Shown here piece by piece: positions 1 to 9,420 of a DNA stretch of 40,031 bases. The translations under genes and the position numbers were made by a program. Positions within the stretch are counted from its first letter, which is position 1, and the number at the start of each line of letters is the position of its first letter. The stretch spans positions 215,131,309 through 215,171,339 of the forward strand of contig JBOZIK010000001.1 in assembly GCA_051453625.1 (NCBI GenBank), given 5' to 3'. The DNA comes from Welwitschia mirabilis. Taxonomy: Eukaryota; Gnetophyta; Gnetopsida; Welwitschiales. Under the pieces are notes generated by a model that saw only the letters and a program-made list of their open reading frames with translations, did no database searches and was not told the origin of the DNA.

Positions 1-2089
1 TAAGTACATGGTGTCAATGTTATGTATAATGATTTGCTAATGTACTTAACTCCTAAGTCCTAACACAATAAGAGCATTGGAGCACAAATATATCATAATA
101 ACATCAAGCTTCGGATATACACCCTTTATGATTAGAAATTTTTAACAGCATTGGAGCTGTTTGTTATTTTCATTATACATGGAAGGTCCACCTGAAACCT
201 CATGATGAATGGCCTACGTCCATCTTACTTACCATTCCAAGAAACTACATAGAAGATGGATCAAGGAAACAAGGCAATTTGTGCCAGATTGATGGAAGTA
301 CACATTGTTGAGACTTGAGAACTTGAGATGTCATTTTTATATTTTATATCTGTCACCTACAGCGTTGTTTCACACTTTCACTCTCACCTACACTGTGAAA
401 TCATTAACCTTCTAGAAACCATTTCTACCTGTCCTTCATTCATAAAGATCAATGTTCATAGGTCTAANNNNNNNNNNNNNNNNNNNNNNNNNNNNNNNNN
501 NNNNNNNNNNNNNNNNNNNNNNNNNNNNNNNNNNNNNNNNNNNNNNNNNNNNNNNNNNNNNNNNNNNCTCCTTCATTCATAAAGATCAATGTTCATAGGT
601 CTAATATTTAGGGATTTAAAGACCTGGAACTCAAAGAGTTTGACAAAAGAAATCCACTTTAGCTAGGTAGTCCCTACTAATCTCCCTACTTACTCCCTAC
701 TTACCTTTTGGTAAAGTGATTATGTTATTATTTTTTGGTATTCATTTCAAATGTAAAATAAGGAGAATTGCATTAAGCATGTGTAGACAACTATTTCTTA
801 TTTCTTTTTGTCAATAACAATTAGGATTAGAAAGTGATTGCCCCATACATTCTCATAGCAGACATGATCTGTTGCACATACACTAAGTCCTAAACAATCT
901 GATTTGTCACTGCTGAAGAATATAAATGCAAATTTGCACATCCCAAATATTCTGAAACACTAAAGTTGCAGAATTGAAACAGTGAAGTTGTAGACTAAAA
1001 TGCACATATAAGTTGTGATCAATTACCTATATGCAAATGAGTCTACCCAGTATAGGTTATGGAGAAGTCTCTATAGGCAACTAGATATTAGTTGGAGGAT
1101 AATGACCAGTGCTATCACATTTCAAATACTCTTCTATGGATATCGACAACCTTGAAGTCAAGAAGAGATAAAACAAAATTTTGAATTGGAACTTATTGAT
1201 TGATGATTAGTTAGTGGATAATTAATTGATGCTTTTGATAGCTATGCATCGGATCTATGCAACATTGTTGGTTACATAAGCATATGAAGAAGTCTTGAAG
1301 TAGCAAAAAGAAGAATACAGAAAGTAACAACAAACTTTGGTGCTTAAGGAGCATGTAGTGTTATAATTTGTTAGGCCAACACTTATTTTCGTATGACCTA
1401 TGGATGGAGGACCATGCATTTCTACAATTTGTGAGACCAACTATTATTACTGAATTATAAAATAAGATGATAGTATTTTTGGTGTGAAGGGAGGCATGTA
1501 CATGTTTCTTTATGGAGCACACATTTTTATTAGATAAATGATTGTTTATTAGTTAATTAATTTCTATGTGTTTTCTACAATCTAGACATAAACTTTCATA
1601 TTCTTTTCAACCCTTTTGCAACATTGTCCTCTTTTCTTCAGACCTTGACATAATTCAAATCAGTGTGTTGTGTTCTTGGAGTAGGTTTACATGCTGTTAT
1701 AGGAAGATGGTGGGATTTGTATTTGGAGGATGTTAGGTATAACACCAATAAAACTATTTGGGTTTTATTATGTAGTTGGATGATGCAAACCTTTTAAATT
1801 TCTATTGACAACAACATTGCAGCGTTCTGAATTTCAAATAAATCATGAAAATAGAGGGAAAAAACATTTTTAAGAAGTTGTCATAGTTTGGCCTCTTTGT
1901 GATGGATTAATAAAACCAATTTCTTATCTTTTTCAAGGTAATTTAAAATAGTTTTACTATTTCATTATTAGGTTAATATTTTAAGAGAATAAAGAATAGG
2001 TTGTTTATTTGCTTAGCATAAAGTCCTAATAAAAGGTGAGGAAACAAACAATAAAGCAAGGAAATGTAACTTGAGTGATTGAAAGGCAT
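1..2089. other. Intergenic, AT-rich, no recognisable gene
   Basis: I see no protein family, RNA gene or terminal repeat here. The short open frames, such as the 61-codon minus frame at 1255-1440, have no domain I know and no codon structure continuing past their stops. The only structure is the repeated flank around the gap at 468-567, listed separately. It may be very old transposon sequence, but nothing visible proves it. Confidence 0.5.
432..604. other. 100-N gap with identical 36-bp flanks
   Basis: Bases 432-467, just left of the gap, are identical to 569-604, just right of it. The N run is exactly 100, the usual placeholder for a gap of unknown size. The simplest reading is two contigs whose ends overlap by 36 bp and were never merged, so the gap is probably not real. 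A true short tandem repeat is the alternative. Confidence 0.8.
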
Positions 2090-2379
2090 CTATCCAAGAT
2101 ATACATAGATAAAATGTTGATCTCTTGTGACATTTGACTCATAAATTCTGCGAAGCATGAACACAAAACTAAGAAACATGATTGTTATGACATCAATACA
2201 ACAATGACAAGCACATGCAGGAGGAGAGAGGCATTGCAGATGGAAGCACGCTGGGAGAAAGAAAGATGCATGGAGAGGAAAGAAAACCACGTTGAAGACA
2301 CACACATGAAAGGAAAACCACGCTAGGTGAAACCGTGAAAGAATGGACTGCAGGGGTGTGACACACCTGAAGACAAGCA

Positions 2380-2785
2380 CAACTGCACAAGCTTCTCCGC
2401 TATGCTTGCAGGCACATGTTGCTGGTAGGCGGCAGGCCGCAGGCACACAGTGCTGACTCACTGTTACTTCGCAGCTTCACGCCAAGGCGCTGAACGATCA
2501 CAAATCTCTCACGTTCGCGCCAATGCTTGCAGGTTCGCGCCAAGAAACAGAGGCTCAGGTTTGCGCCAAGAAACGAGACTTATAAACAGAGGTTGCACGA
2601 TTGTCTTGCACGACTTTTTGCTATTTTTTTGGTTCAAAACGACGATTAGTCGCCCTGCAAATAGTCGGCGACTAATTGTCGGCAACCACTTGCGACTCTT
2701 GAGACGACTGGAAAGCACTCGTTTGCAAAATCTGGCGGCGACTACTCGCCCAGACAGCGATTAGTCGCCGCCACTTTAAACAGTG
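2380..2785. repeat. GC-rich module with GACTA/TCGCC motifs
   Basis: This block is clearly more GC-rich than its surroundings. Its first half repeats the motif TTCGCGCCAA (2513-2575, with a TTTGCGCCAA variant). Its second half repeats GATTAGTCGCC and its complement-like forms (GGCGACTA, GCGACTACTCGCC) from about 2640 to 2775. It stops where the copia element begins at about 2795. Motifs of the same flavour (ACTAGTTGGC, CTACTAATCGCC) occur near both ends of the insertion at 7657-9420. Repeated subterminal motifs are typical of DNA transposons, so this may be a transposon end, but I see no inverted terminal repeat or transposase. Confidence 0.4.
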
Positions 2786-2794
2786 AATCCAATT

Positions 2795-3560
2795 GCATGG
2801 GCAAGATCTAGTCTAGTGTAGACCATGACATACATGATACCACCAACTATAGAACTGTAAGGAAAATCAACCATACCTTTCTTCTTCCCAATGGAAATAC
2901 GACAGTCTCCTTTTAATGGTTTAAAGCTCCTGCCCATGGGGTGGAAACAGGAGAGCAGTTAGCCCTCTTAAACCTCCCCAAAACCTTACCAGTATAATCA
3001 GATTGACTTAGCCACAATTTGTGACTTTTCCTATCTTGATCAATCCTCATTCCAAGGATTTCTTTTGCCTACCCAAGGTCTTTTATGACAAACTTCTTAG
3101 CCATCTGCAATTGTACCTCATGTAGATCATTCCCAGTAATGAATACATCATCCACACATAATAAAAGAATGCTAATCTTACTAGTGGTTTTCATCAAATA
3201 AACGCAATGATTTACCTTAGACTTTTCATATTTCTGCTTTGTCATGAAGGTATCAAATTTCTTGTAGCATTACTTGGGTGCTTGTTTTAAGCCATATAAA
3301 CTTCTCATCAACATGCATACCATGTTCTTGCCAATTCCAAAACCTTGTGGCCGTTCCATATAAATTTCTTCTTGCAAATCACCATGTAAGAAAGTACTTT
3401 TGATATCTAATTGTTCCAATTTCAAATCCATGCGAGTTACCATGGCCAAAATGAGATGAATGGAGTGATTCTTAACAATAGAAGAGAAAATTTCATTGAA
3501 TTTTCTTTTGCGCAAATCCCTTCACTACCATTTTGGCCTTGTAACGTTTTTCTCTATTAG
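2795..3560 (-). pseudogene. copia reverse transcriptase (broken)
   Basis: The 81-codon frame at 3270-3515 carries the copia RT signature: a block like DIKSTFLHGDLQEEIYME followed by a run ending SLYGLKQAPK. Both are standard landmarks of plant copia RT. The frame then breaks. Continuing in shifted frames toward 2795 I can read the catalytic region as LLCVDDVFITG, where the usual YVDDM motif has Cys in place of Tyr, and later the block before RNase H, like MVYTRLDLAHAI. The RNase H domain itself is missing. At least two frameshifts and several stops separate these blocks. Family assignment is firm; function is lost. Confidence 0.88.
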
Positions 3561-3667
3561 TTTATTTTTTGAGCTTGTAAATCCAATGGTTTTCAATGCC
3601 TTTTTCCTTGGTGAGAAGGGTGCTAACTCCCAAGTATGGTTTTGCTCAAAGGATTCCATTTCCTCAT

Positions 3668-4700
3668 TCATAGCCTCCATCTATTTACCAACTTACCTAG
3701 AAGATGGTTTGCTAGGCCTAGTAGAATGCCTAAACCAATGATTTGGACCCTTAAAGTTCTATGCATTTTGTTTAGGTTTAGGTCCAATTTCAAGAATATT
3801 CTCCTATTCCACTTCTTTCTCTGGCTCCTTAGAGGTACTTTAAGACTCATTTTCAATCTTGGCATGATTGCTAAAACTGATTTGGAATATTGAAATGCTT
3901 CAGATGGGTGCCATGACCAAAAATTTCCCCATTTAAATCCTTTCTTGTTTTTAAAGTGCATTACATTTTCACTAGAAACCACGTCTCGTGATTTAATCAC
4001 CTTCTTTGCCACAGGATCCCTCAACCTATAACCATGGTCATCACCCTTGTAACCCCAAAACACACATTTTCTAACCCTTTCTCGAAGCTTTGAAGCACTC
4101 TATTCGTGAACATAGGCTTTACATCCAATCGTCCTAAGGTCAGAGTAAGAAACAAAACTCCCATTCCACTGAGATTCCAGTACCTATCTATCAATTCAAT
4201 TATGTGGACACCTATTTAGTGAATATACAACAATATATGCAACTTTAGACCAAAACTATTTGGGCAAATCAGAAGGTGTGAAACTTTCACGCTTTCCAAA
4301 ATGGTCCTGTACTATCTTTTAGCAACTCCATTTTGTTGTAGAGTTCTAGGCACCATTTTATGATGAATGATTCCAACATCCTTGCAAAGGTTCTCAAACT
4401 CCTTGGAAGTAAACTCTCTTCATTATCTGTCAACTGTTCTTTAATTTTGCAACTAGGTTCATTCTCAACTTTAGCCTTAAGAATTTAAATGCTTGGAAAG
4501 CTTCATCTTTTGACTTTAACGATACAACCACAACTTTCTAGAAAAATTATCAACAAAATTAATGAAATGTACAACACCTCCCAATGAGGTGTGCCCAGTG
4601 GGGCCAACCAAACCAGAAGGAATTCAGTCTAATCTATGTTGTTTTACATTTCAAATGCTTACTATTTCTTCTAACATTCACTCTCTTACTTTTATCAATC
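3668..4700 (-). pseudogene. copia integrase (broken)
   Basis: The C-terminal part lies in the 131-codon frame at 3668-4063 and begins with FWGYKGDDHGYRLRDP followed by KKVIKSRDVV, the copia block that normally reads FLGY-KGYRLYDP-KK-SRDV. Upstream on the minus strand (4100-4700), in broken frames, I read the core domain: an LGG-FINFVDNFSRKLW block with the first catalytic Asp, a TDN block with the second, and a PRTLQQNGVAKR block matching the conserved PQQNGVAER with its catalytic Glu position altered to Lys. Several frameshifts separate the blocks. This is a copia integrase pseudogene. Confidence 0.85.
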
Positions 4701-5235
4701 ACATAGGCTGAACAAAAATCAGAAGAGAGGGCAAATTTGGGCAATAAACATTTAGAAATAAGTACCTAGAAGTGCGAAACTGTATCGCTCAAATGCCCAA
4801 GACGCTAGTGCGAAGTACTTGCTGCAACTTTTCCATTGGTAGTACAAGAAGTATTAATAGGATTAGTAGAATGTAAAACATACATGGGACCTTCTTTGCT
4901 TCTACAGGTAACCACCAACGCTCTTTTGCTTGTTTTCTAGGAACTACTATCAAATGTGGTTGTGAAACCATTGTCACAAAGCTGACTAGCTGAGATTAGA
5001 TCCTTTGCCAAACGTGAAACATGTTTGACATTGGTCAAAGTAATGGTCTAGCCTTTTTGCCTCCTTAAGACAACCATTTCTTTGCCTTTGATTTCATATT
5101 TGTAATTATCTCCCAACCAAATGCATGAACCATCTAGGATAGGTTCAAAAGAAGAGATGAATACTTTACAAGGGCGAACATGAAAGGAAGCACTAGTGTC
5201 AATTATCTAAACTTTAGGAACTAAATACGCTGAGA
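4700..5235 (-). pseudogene. copia protease and GAG-pre-integrase (broken)
   Basis: The protease active site reads IIDTSASFHV at about 5180-5205 on the minus strand. Copia proteases normally have D-S/T-G at this place, so the Gly is replaced by Ser; the Trp codon just before is now a stop. Downstream comes a KDLISAS block and the HxRLGHLSD block of the GAG-pre-integrase domain at about 4780-4810, whose usual Trp-His has lost its neighbour codon to a stop. The second copy at 6435-7364 also has T-S rather than T-G, which suggests the change predates their separation. Confidence 0.8.
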
Positions 5236-5239
5236 CATT

Positions 5240-5735
5240 AACATCTCCTCCTTGAGTCAACAAGAACTGGAAATGTCCTCCTCGTTTTCTTTGCTTACGC
5301 TTTTCTTTGAGCTTCTAGCAATCTCTTATGATATGGCCTTGCTTCTTGTAGTAGCAGACAATATTCCTACTTTGGGATCTAGCTTTGCTCTTACTTTCGC
5401 CATGTCCTCCCCTATATTGAGAATGTCCTCTCTTCGCTACTAGAGCTTCTCCTTGTTTCTTGCTGCTAAAGGAATAGAATGAATTTTGCTTTTCTATATC
5501 CAATAACATTGCAATTAGGTCTTCAAATAGCAAATTATTCTTACTAGCAGATGTAAGAATTGGAGTTACAACATTTAACCACCTTTGAGGCAATGAAATT
5601 AGAATTGCAATAATGTGTATCTCATTTGTAAATGTGATCCTAAAATCATTGATTGAGAATATATTGTGCATCTTGTCTAGATGACTCAAAAATTTTACTT
5701 CCTCCATCATCTTAATAATGAAAGCTGTTGAAACA
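5240..5735 (-). pseudogene. copia gag C-terminal part with defective zinc knuckle
   Basis: The 143-codon minus frame at 5315-5746 matches the UBN2-type gag of plant copia elements: FLSHLDKMHNIF, then a poorly conserved middle, then a basic Gly/Ser/Arg-rich stretch, then a zinc knuckle. The knuckle reads CYYKKQGHIIRDC; the family pattern is C-X2-C-X4-H-X4-C, so one Cys codon has been lost in frame. A stop follows at once. The first dozen residues (5710-5746) do not match the sister copy, which marks the junction with the neighbouring array at about 5735. Confidence 0.85.
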
Positions 5736-5788
5736 AATATTTTCAACGATGAAATTTTTAGATGAAGAAAACAAGATCTCTCCAGTTT

Positions 5789-6117
5789 GGGACGTGCGCC
5801 CTGTCTAATTGGGACGTCCGACTTACCATGGGGCTTTCTATATAGGGACGTCCGCCCTGAGTAATCGGGACGTCTGGTGATGTACTCGGTTTTATCTACA
5901 GGGATGTCTGGCCTGTCAAATTGGGACGTCCGACCCTGTTTGCAAATTTATTATATTGGGACGTCTGCCTTGTCAAATTGGGACGTCCGACCCTGTATGC
6001 GGACTTTTATATAGGGATGTCTGACGTGATAAACTGGGAAGTCCAACCCTGTTCTCAGTTGCCCAGAAGCGAAGATTACAAAACAGGGATGTTCGACCTT
6101 TCTCGATGAGATGTCCG
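5789..6117 (+). repeat. 56-bp tandem repeat, paired GGGACGTCCG boxes 22 bp apart
   Basis: GGGACGTC-type boxes start at 5789, 5811, 5845, 5867, 5901, 5923, 5958, 5980, 6014, 6036, 6086 and 6108. Within each pair the distance is exactly 22 bp, and pairs recur every 56, 56, 57, 56 and finally 72 bp. GACGTC is the core of the C-box bound by plant bZIP factors. Several boxes have decayed to GATGTC, which fits loss of methylated CpG. The sequence between boxes is also conserved (CCCTGTCTAATT or close variants). Confidence 0.85.
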
Positions 6118-6205
6118 AGGATATATTCATTGACGCTAAATTATAGCCGTTTGAAGAAGTTAGCAGCGGTTTCCAACCTCCAACGGCTCTTCTATGTCTT
6201 GGATC

Positions 6206-6215
6206 TATATATATA
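6206..6215 (+). promoter_or_regulatory. TATA box of the LTR-like region
   Basis: TATATATATA lies about 90 bp after the last GACGTC-type box and just after an AACGGCTC block. Position and context suit a plus-strand RNA polymerase II start some 30 bp downstream. The motif is nearly self-complementary, so the strand is inferred from the array and leader, not from the box itself. Confidence 0.5.
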
Positions 6216-6434
6216 CCTTTATGTATTGGATTGAAGTATGCTTGCTTACCTTAAGAGAACATCACTTGAAGGAATTTCTGTCTACATACAAAGATCTGGA
6301 CTGAACTTGTGCAATCATTCATCATCATCAAGGANNNNNNNNNNNNNNNNNNNNNNNNNNNNNNNNNNNNNNNNNNNNNNNNNNNNNNNNNNNNNNNNNN
6401 NNNNNNNNNNNNNNNNNNNNNNNNNNNNNNNNNN

Positions 6435-7364
6435 ATTGGTCAAAGTGATGGTTTGGGCATTCTCCTTCCTTAAGGCAATTGGTCCTTTGCCTTTGATCTT
6501 ATATATGCGATCATCTTCCAACTAAACACCTGAACCATCTGTGATAGGTTGATAAGAAGAGAAGAATGCTTTACTAGGGCAAACATGAAAGGAGGCACTA
6601 GTATTAATTATCCAAACTTTAGGAACTGTATGCGCTGAGACATTAAGATCTCTTCCTTGTGTTAATAGAGTAGCATCAACTTTGCCATTTCAAAGTGGGG
6701 CAGAACTAGAAGCGTCCTTCTTTTTGCCCCTCTGCTTACGCTTTCTTTGAGTTTCTAGCAATCTCCTATCTTATGCCCTTTCTTCTTGTAGTAGTAGTAG
6801 ACAATGTCCCCGCTTTAGGATCTAGCTTTGCTCTTGCTTTGGCCAGTTCCTCCCCTATATTGAGAACGTCCTCCTCCGTGCTGCCAAAGCTTCCCTTTAT
6901 TTCTTATTCCTAGAGGAACCAAATGAATTCTGCGTTTCTATATCCAACAACATTGCAATTCGTTCTTCAAGCATCAAATTATTCTTACCAGCAGATGTAA
7001 GAATCAGAGTTACAACATTCGACTAGCTTTGAAGCAATGAAATCAAGATTGTAGTAATGCACATCTCTTCTGTAAATGTGATTCCAATCATTAATTTGCA
7101 AGAACATGTTTTGGATTTCATCCAGATGACTCAAAAATGTTGATCCCTTTTTCATCTTTCTAGTAGAAACTTGACTAAGGATCACATACCTGTTTATCAT
7201 AGATGGCTGGTCATACCGTTCTTTCAACTTGTGCTAGAGTTCCTATGCCAGTCTAAATTCTGGAATGAGCCTTCAAAATGTGATTAGTGAGATAGGAGCC
7301 AACAAAGACAAAGTGTTGCAATTTAGCTCCTCCCACTTGGCATTTCTTATGGAGGACAACCAAG
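6435..7364 (-). mobile_element. Ty1/copia relic, copy 2 (gag-protease)
   Basis: Base-by-base similarity to copy 1 is obvious: 6435-6660 aligns with about 5035-5260, and 6700-7130 with about 5270-5720. On the minus strand it encodes gag (7364 to about 6750) with the UBN2-like block FLSHLDEIQNMFLQ, then a degenerate zinc knuckle whose first Cys positions now read YYYYKKKGH, then the protease region with NTSASFHV, where the catalytic Asp has become Asn (codon within 6597-6605). The Trp before it, lost in copy 1, is kept here. It extends further into gag than copy 1 and runs into gaps on both sides, so its true ends are unknown. Confidence 0.85.
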
Positions 7365-7464
7365 NNNNNNNNNNNNNNNNNNNNNNNNNNNNNNNNNNNN
7401 NNNNNNNNNNNNNNNNNNNNNNNNNNNNNNNNNNNNNNNNNNNNNNNNNNNNNNNNNNNNNNNN

Positions 7465-7656
7465 AATTCATGTGAAATTGCGAATGAGCTTCCAATAAAA
7501 ACTTGCTATGCCATAGAAACTGCACACCTCACTGGCCTTTTTTTTTTTGGTGTGAGCCCATCACGAATAGCTTGAAGCTTTGCTGGGTCCATTTTCAATG
7601 TGTCTTTAGAAACCGTAAAACCTAAGTACACAATTTCCTACTACATGAATTTGTGA
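7465..7656 (-). pseudogene. Ty3/gypsy RT-RNase H junction, distal piece
   Basis: The minus strand reads EIVYLGFTVSKD, then KMDPAKLQAI, then in a shifted frame a block like CSFYGIASFYWKLIRNF. These are the conserved blocks between the gypsy RT catalytic site and RNase H (VVFLGF, VDPEKVKAI, LRSFLGLASYYRRFI). A T-run near 7540 marks a frameshift. The piece continues, across the insertion at 7657-9420, the element whose upstream part begins at 9421. It ends at the gap 7365-7464. Confidence 0.85.
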
Positions 7657-8023
7657 CTTGGTGTTTAAAAAGTTGGTGAAACCAAAAAGTCACTAACCTC
7701 AAAAATGAAAGTCGTGTCGGCGAGTTGGAAGACTAGTTGGCAAAAAAAGTTGACCATAAAANNNNNNNNNNNNNNNNNNNNNNNNNNNNNNNNNNNNNNN
7801 NNNNNNNNNNNNNNNNNNNNNNNNNNNNNNNNNNNNNNNNNNNNNNNNNNNNNNNNNNNNNNNNNNNNNNNNNNNNNNNNNNNNNNNNNNNNNNNNNNNN
7901 NNNNNNNNNNNNNNNNNNNNNNNNNNNNNNNNNNNNNNNNNNNNNNNNNNNNNNNNNNNNNNNNNNNNNNNNNNNNNNNNGTAAACTAATATATGAAAGA
8001 TTAGATTATGTTAATGAAACTAC

Positions 8024-8180
8024 ACTTGCATGGATTAGAGCAGATTGTGGAGCTTTTTTTTCGTTTTGGAAATTCTAGATCGTCCGATCGCTCCAGAGCA
8101 GATTACAAATTGCTCTAGATCGTAAATGTTATATTATATTTATTTAAAACAAGAAAAAGAAAATACACAGATTTTACTAG
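8024..8180 (+). repeat. Dispersed GATCGC repeat, copy A (CpG-decayed)
   Basis: It starts at ACTTGCATGG and aligns with 35065-35245 (plus) and the complement of 32667-32806. Landmarks in order: TTGCATGGAT, a T-run, GTTTTGGA, GATTCT-like, GATCG, ATCGCTCCAGAGC, an A/T tail ending near TTTTAC-AG. Most positions that are CG in the other copies are TG or CA here (for example GAGCGGATCG has become GAGCAGATTG), the pattern of decay after cytosine methylation. Gaps lie close on both sides (7980 and 8238). Confidence 0.75.
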
Positions 8181-8569
8181 TTTTTTTTAATGTTTTTGTA
8201 ATTATGATAATAACAAGTTATAGATACAATATAATCTNNNNNNNNNNNNNNNNNNNNNNNNNNNNNNNNNNNNNNNNNNNNNNNNNNNNNNNNNNNNNNN
8301 NNNNNNNNNNNNNNNNNNNNNNNNNNNNNNNNNNNNNNNNNNNNNNNNNNNNNNNNNNNNNNNNNNNNNNNNNNNNNNNNNNNNNNNNNNNNNNNNNNNN
8401 NNNNNNAAAAGAAAACTTTTTTAAATTGATTTGAAATGATCAAATCTTAAGAAAATTGTTTCTATTACATTTTTTCACTCTTTCAATGGAAAATATGAAC
8501 CTGTAGAATGCGAAATATGTGACAAAATGAAGTGATTTCACATTTTTACTCAAAAATTAAATGAAAATA

Positions 8570-8765
8570 CGTAGGGGATCCAAAGAGCTTTAGATTGCGA
8601 TGTGGAGTGAATCGCTTTGGATGGCGATCGCAATTGTTAGATCACAATTCTTGTTGGATCGCGATGCCCTAGGAATCGTGCTCTAGGACCGATCTGGATT
8701 GTTTTACTTGTAATCGCGATTCGGAATCATTTGGATTGCGATTCTGATGCAATCTGTATAAGTAT
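8570..8765. repeat. GATCGC / AATCGCGATT-rich block
   Basis: About 200 bp dense in GCGAT, ATCGC and GGAATC words in both orientations, set in AT-rich sequence with few CpGs. It does not align end to end with copy A of the dispersed repeat but shares its vocabulary, and also resembles 39870-39965. It may be the subterminal region of the element inserted at 7657-9420. Confidence 0.45.
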
Positions 8766-9420
8766 GAATGAAACTATAAGAATAACATAAAAAGTTGATT
8801 TTTAAATAAGATCAAAGTAAAGAATTTCTAATTTGCACCTACAACATAGATCTGGGATTCTTTTTTTAAATTATTTTTTTGGTTGGTCCCGTATTACTTC
8901 AATTAAGGTTGTGTCTTCTTTTCATAAACTGCTATATAGACATAAATTAGATTAGGAATTGAGTGTAAATTCATTTTTTGAACTAGAAGCTTATGCCAAG
9001 TGGCAGAATTAATGTTTTTTTTTCATTGCAAGATACCATGTTTTTTTTTTTTAATATAAGGTTTGCAACCACCTTGAAAACCATATCACATGAATGTTTT
9101 CTAATAAATGAGTATAAATCAATGAATTAGTTAAACATGTTAACATATTATAGATTCATAACACTTGTAATTTAATTTTTGTCATATAAAGTAATAAATA
9201 CAATAAATTCAAAAAAACAAGTTGAAAGCTTGAAAACCTTTTTAAGAGACGTTTGGGTAGGAAGTCGACAAAACGTCAGTAAAAGTCAACAAAAAAAAGT
9301 TGGCTACTAGGCACTTAATAGTCGGTAGAAAAAGTTAGCAAGACTAAAAAAAAGTTAGCTTCATTAAGTTGGGGCTACTAATCGCCCATACGGATACTAG
9401 TAGCCTCCTTTTCATCATTG

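Larger units (their letters stand above)
2795..5735 (-). mobile_element. Ty1/copia retrotransposon relic, copy 1 (gag-PR-IN-RT)
   Basis: Read on the minus strand, the copia order is kept: C-terminal gag with a zinc-knuckle remnant (about 5740-5310), protease (about 5215), GAG-pre-integrase (4930-4680), integrase core and C-terminal region (4680-3670), then reverse transcriptase (3560-2795). Frames change often and stops are frequent, so it is dead. It lacks the N-terminal half of gag, where the sequence switches abruptly at about 5735 to the GACGTC-array region. It also lacks the RNase H end, switching at about 2795 to the GC-rich module. No LTR or primer-binding site is attached. A second partial copy of the same family lies at 6435-7364 in the same orientation. 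Confidence 0.9.
5736..6334 (+). mobile_element. LTR-like promoter region with GACGTC array
   Basis: This stretch separates the two copia copies and matches neither. It begins with a tandem repeat of GACGTC-bearing units (5789-6117), followed by a short AACGGCTC block, a TATA box at 6206-6215, and about 120 bp of leader-like sequence before the gap at 6335. Enhancer repeats, then TATA, then leader is the layout of the U3-R part of a plant retrotransposon LTR on the plus strand. No TG/CA ends or target duplication can be seen because one side runs into the gap. It could also be an old promoter of other origin. Confidence 0.55.
7657..9420. mobile_element. 1.76-kb insertion in the gypsy RT, short target duplication
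   Basis: The insertion is flanked by TTGTGACT (7651-7658) and TTGTGATT (9421-9428), a 6-bp exact or 8-bp one-mismatch direct repeat. Counting one copy of the repeat once, the RT codons on either side come into the same frame with the spacing normal for the family, which supports these boundaries. An 8-bp duplication would suit a hAT-type DNA transposon. Its ends (about TGGTGTTTAAAAAG and, complemented, CAATGATGAAAAGG) are only weakly alike. Inside are two gaps, one copy of the dispersed GATCGC repeat (8024-8180), a GATCGC-rich block (8570-8765) and AGTTGGC/ACTAG motifs near both ends. No transposase is visible. Confidence 0.65.

Noticed and set aside
2090-2461. Cys-rich 123-codon minus frame that could look like a secreted peptide
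   Set aside because: Cysteines are irregular, a second overlapping frame is equally Cys-rich, and both come from GC-rich repeated sequence; no signal peptide or known pattern.
5789-6117. CRISPR-like reading of the regularly spaced boxes
   Set aside because: The repeated boxes are only about 10 bp, the sequences between are themselves repeated, and everything around is plant nuclear DNA.
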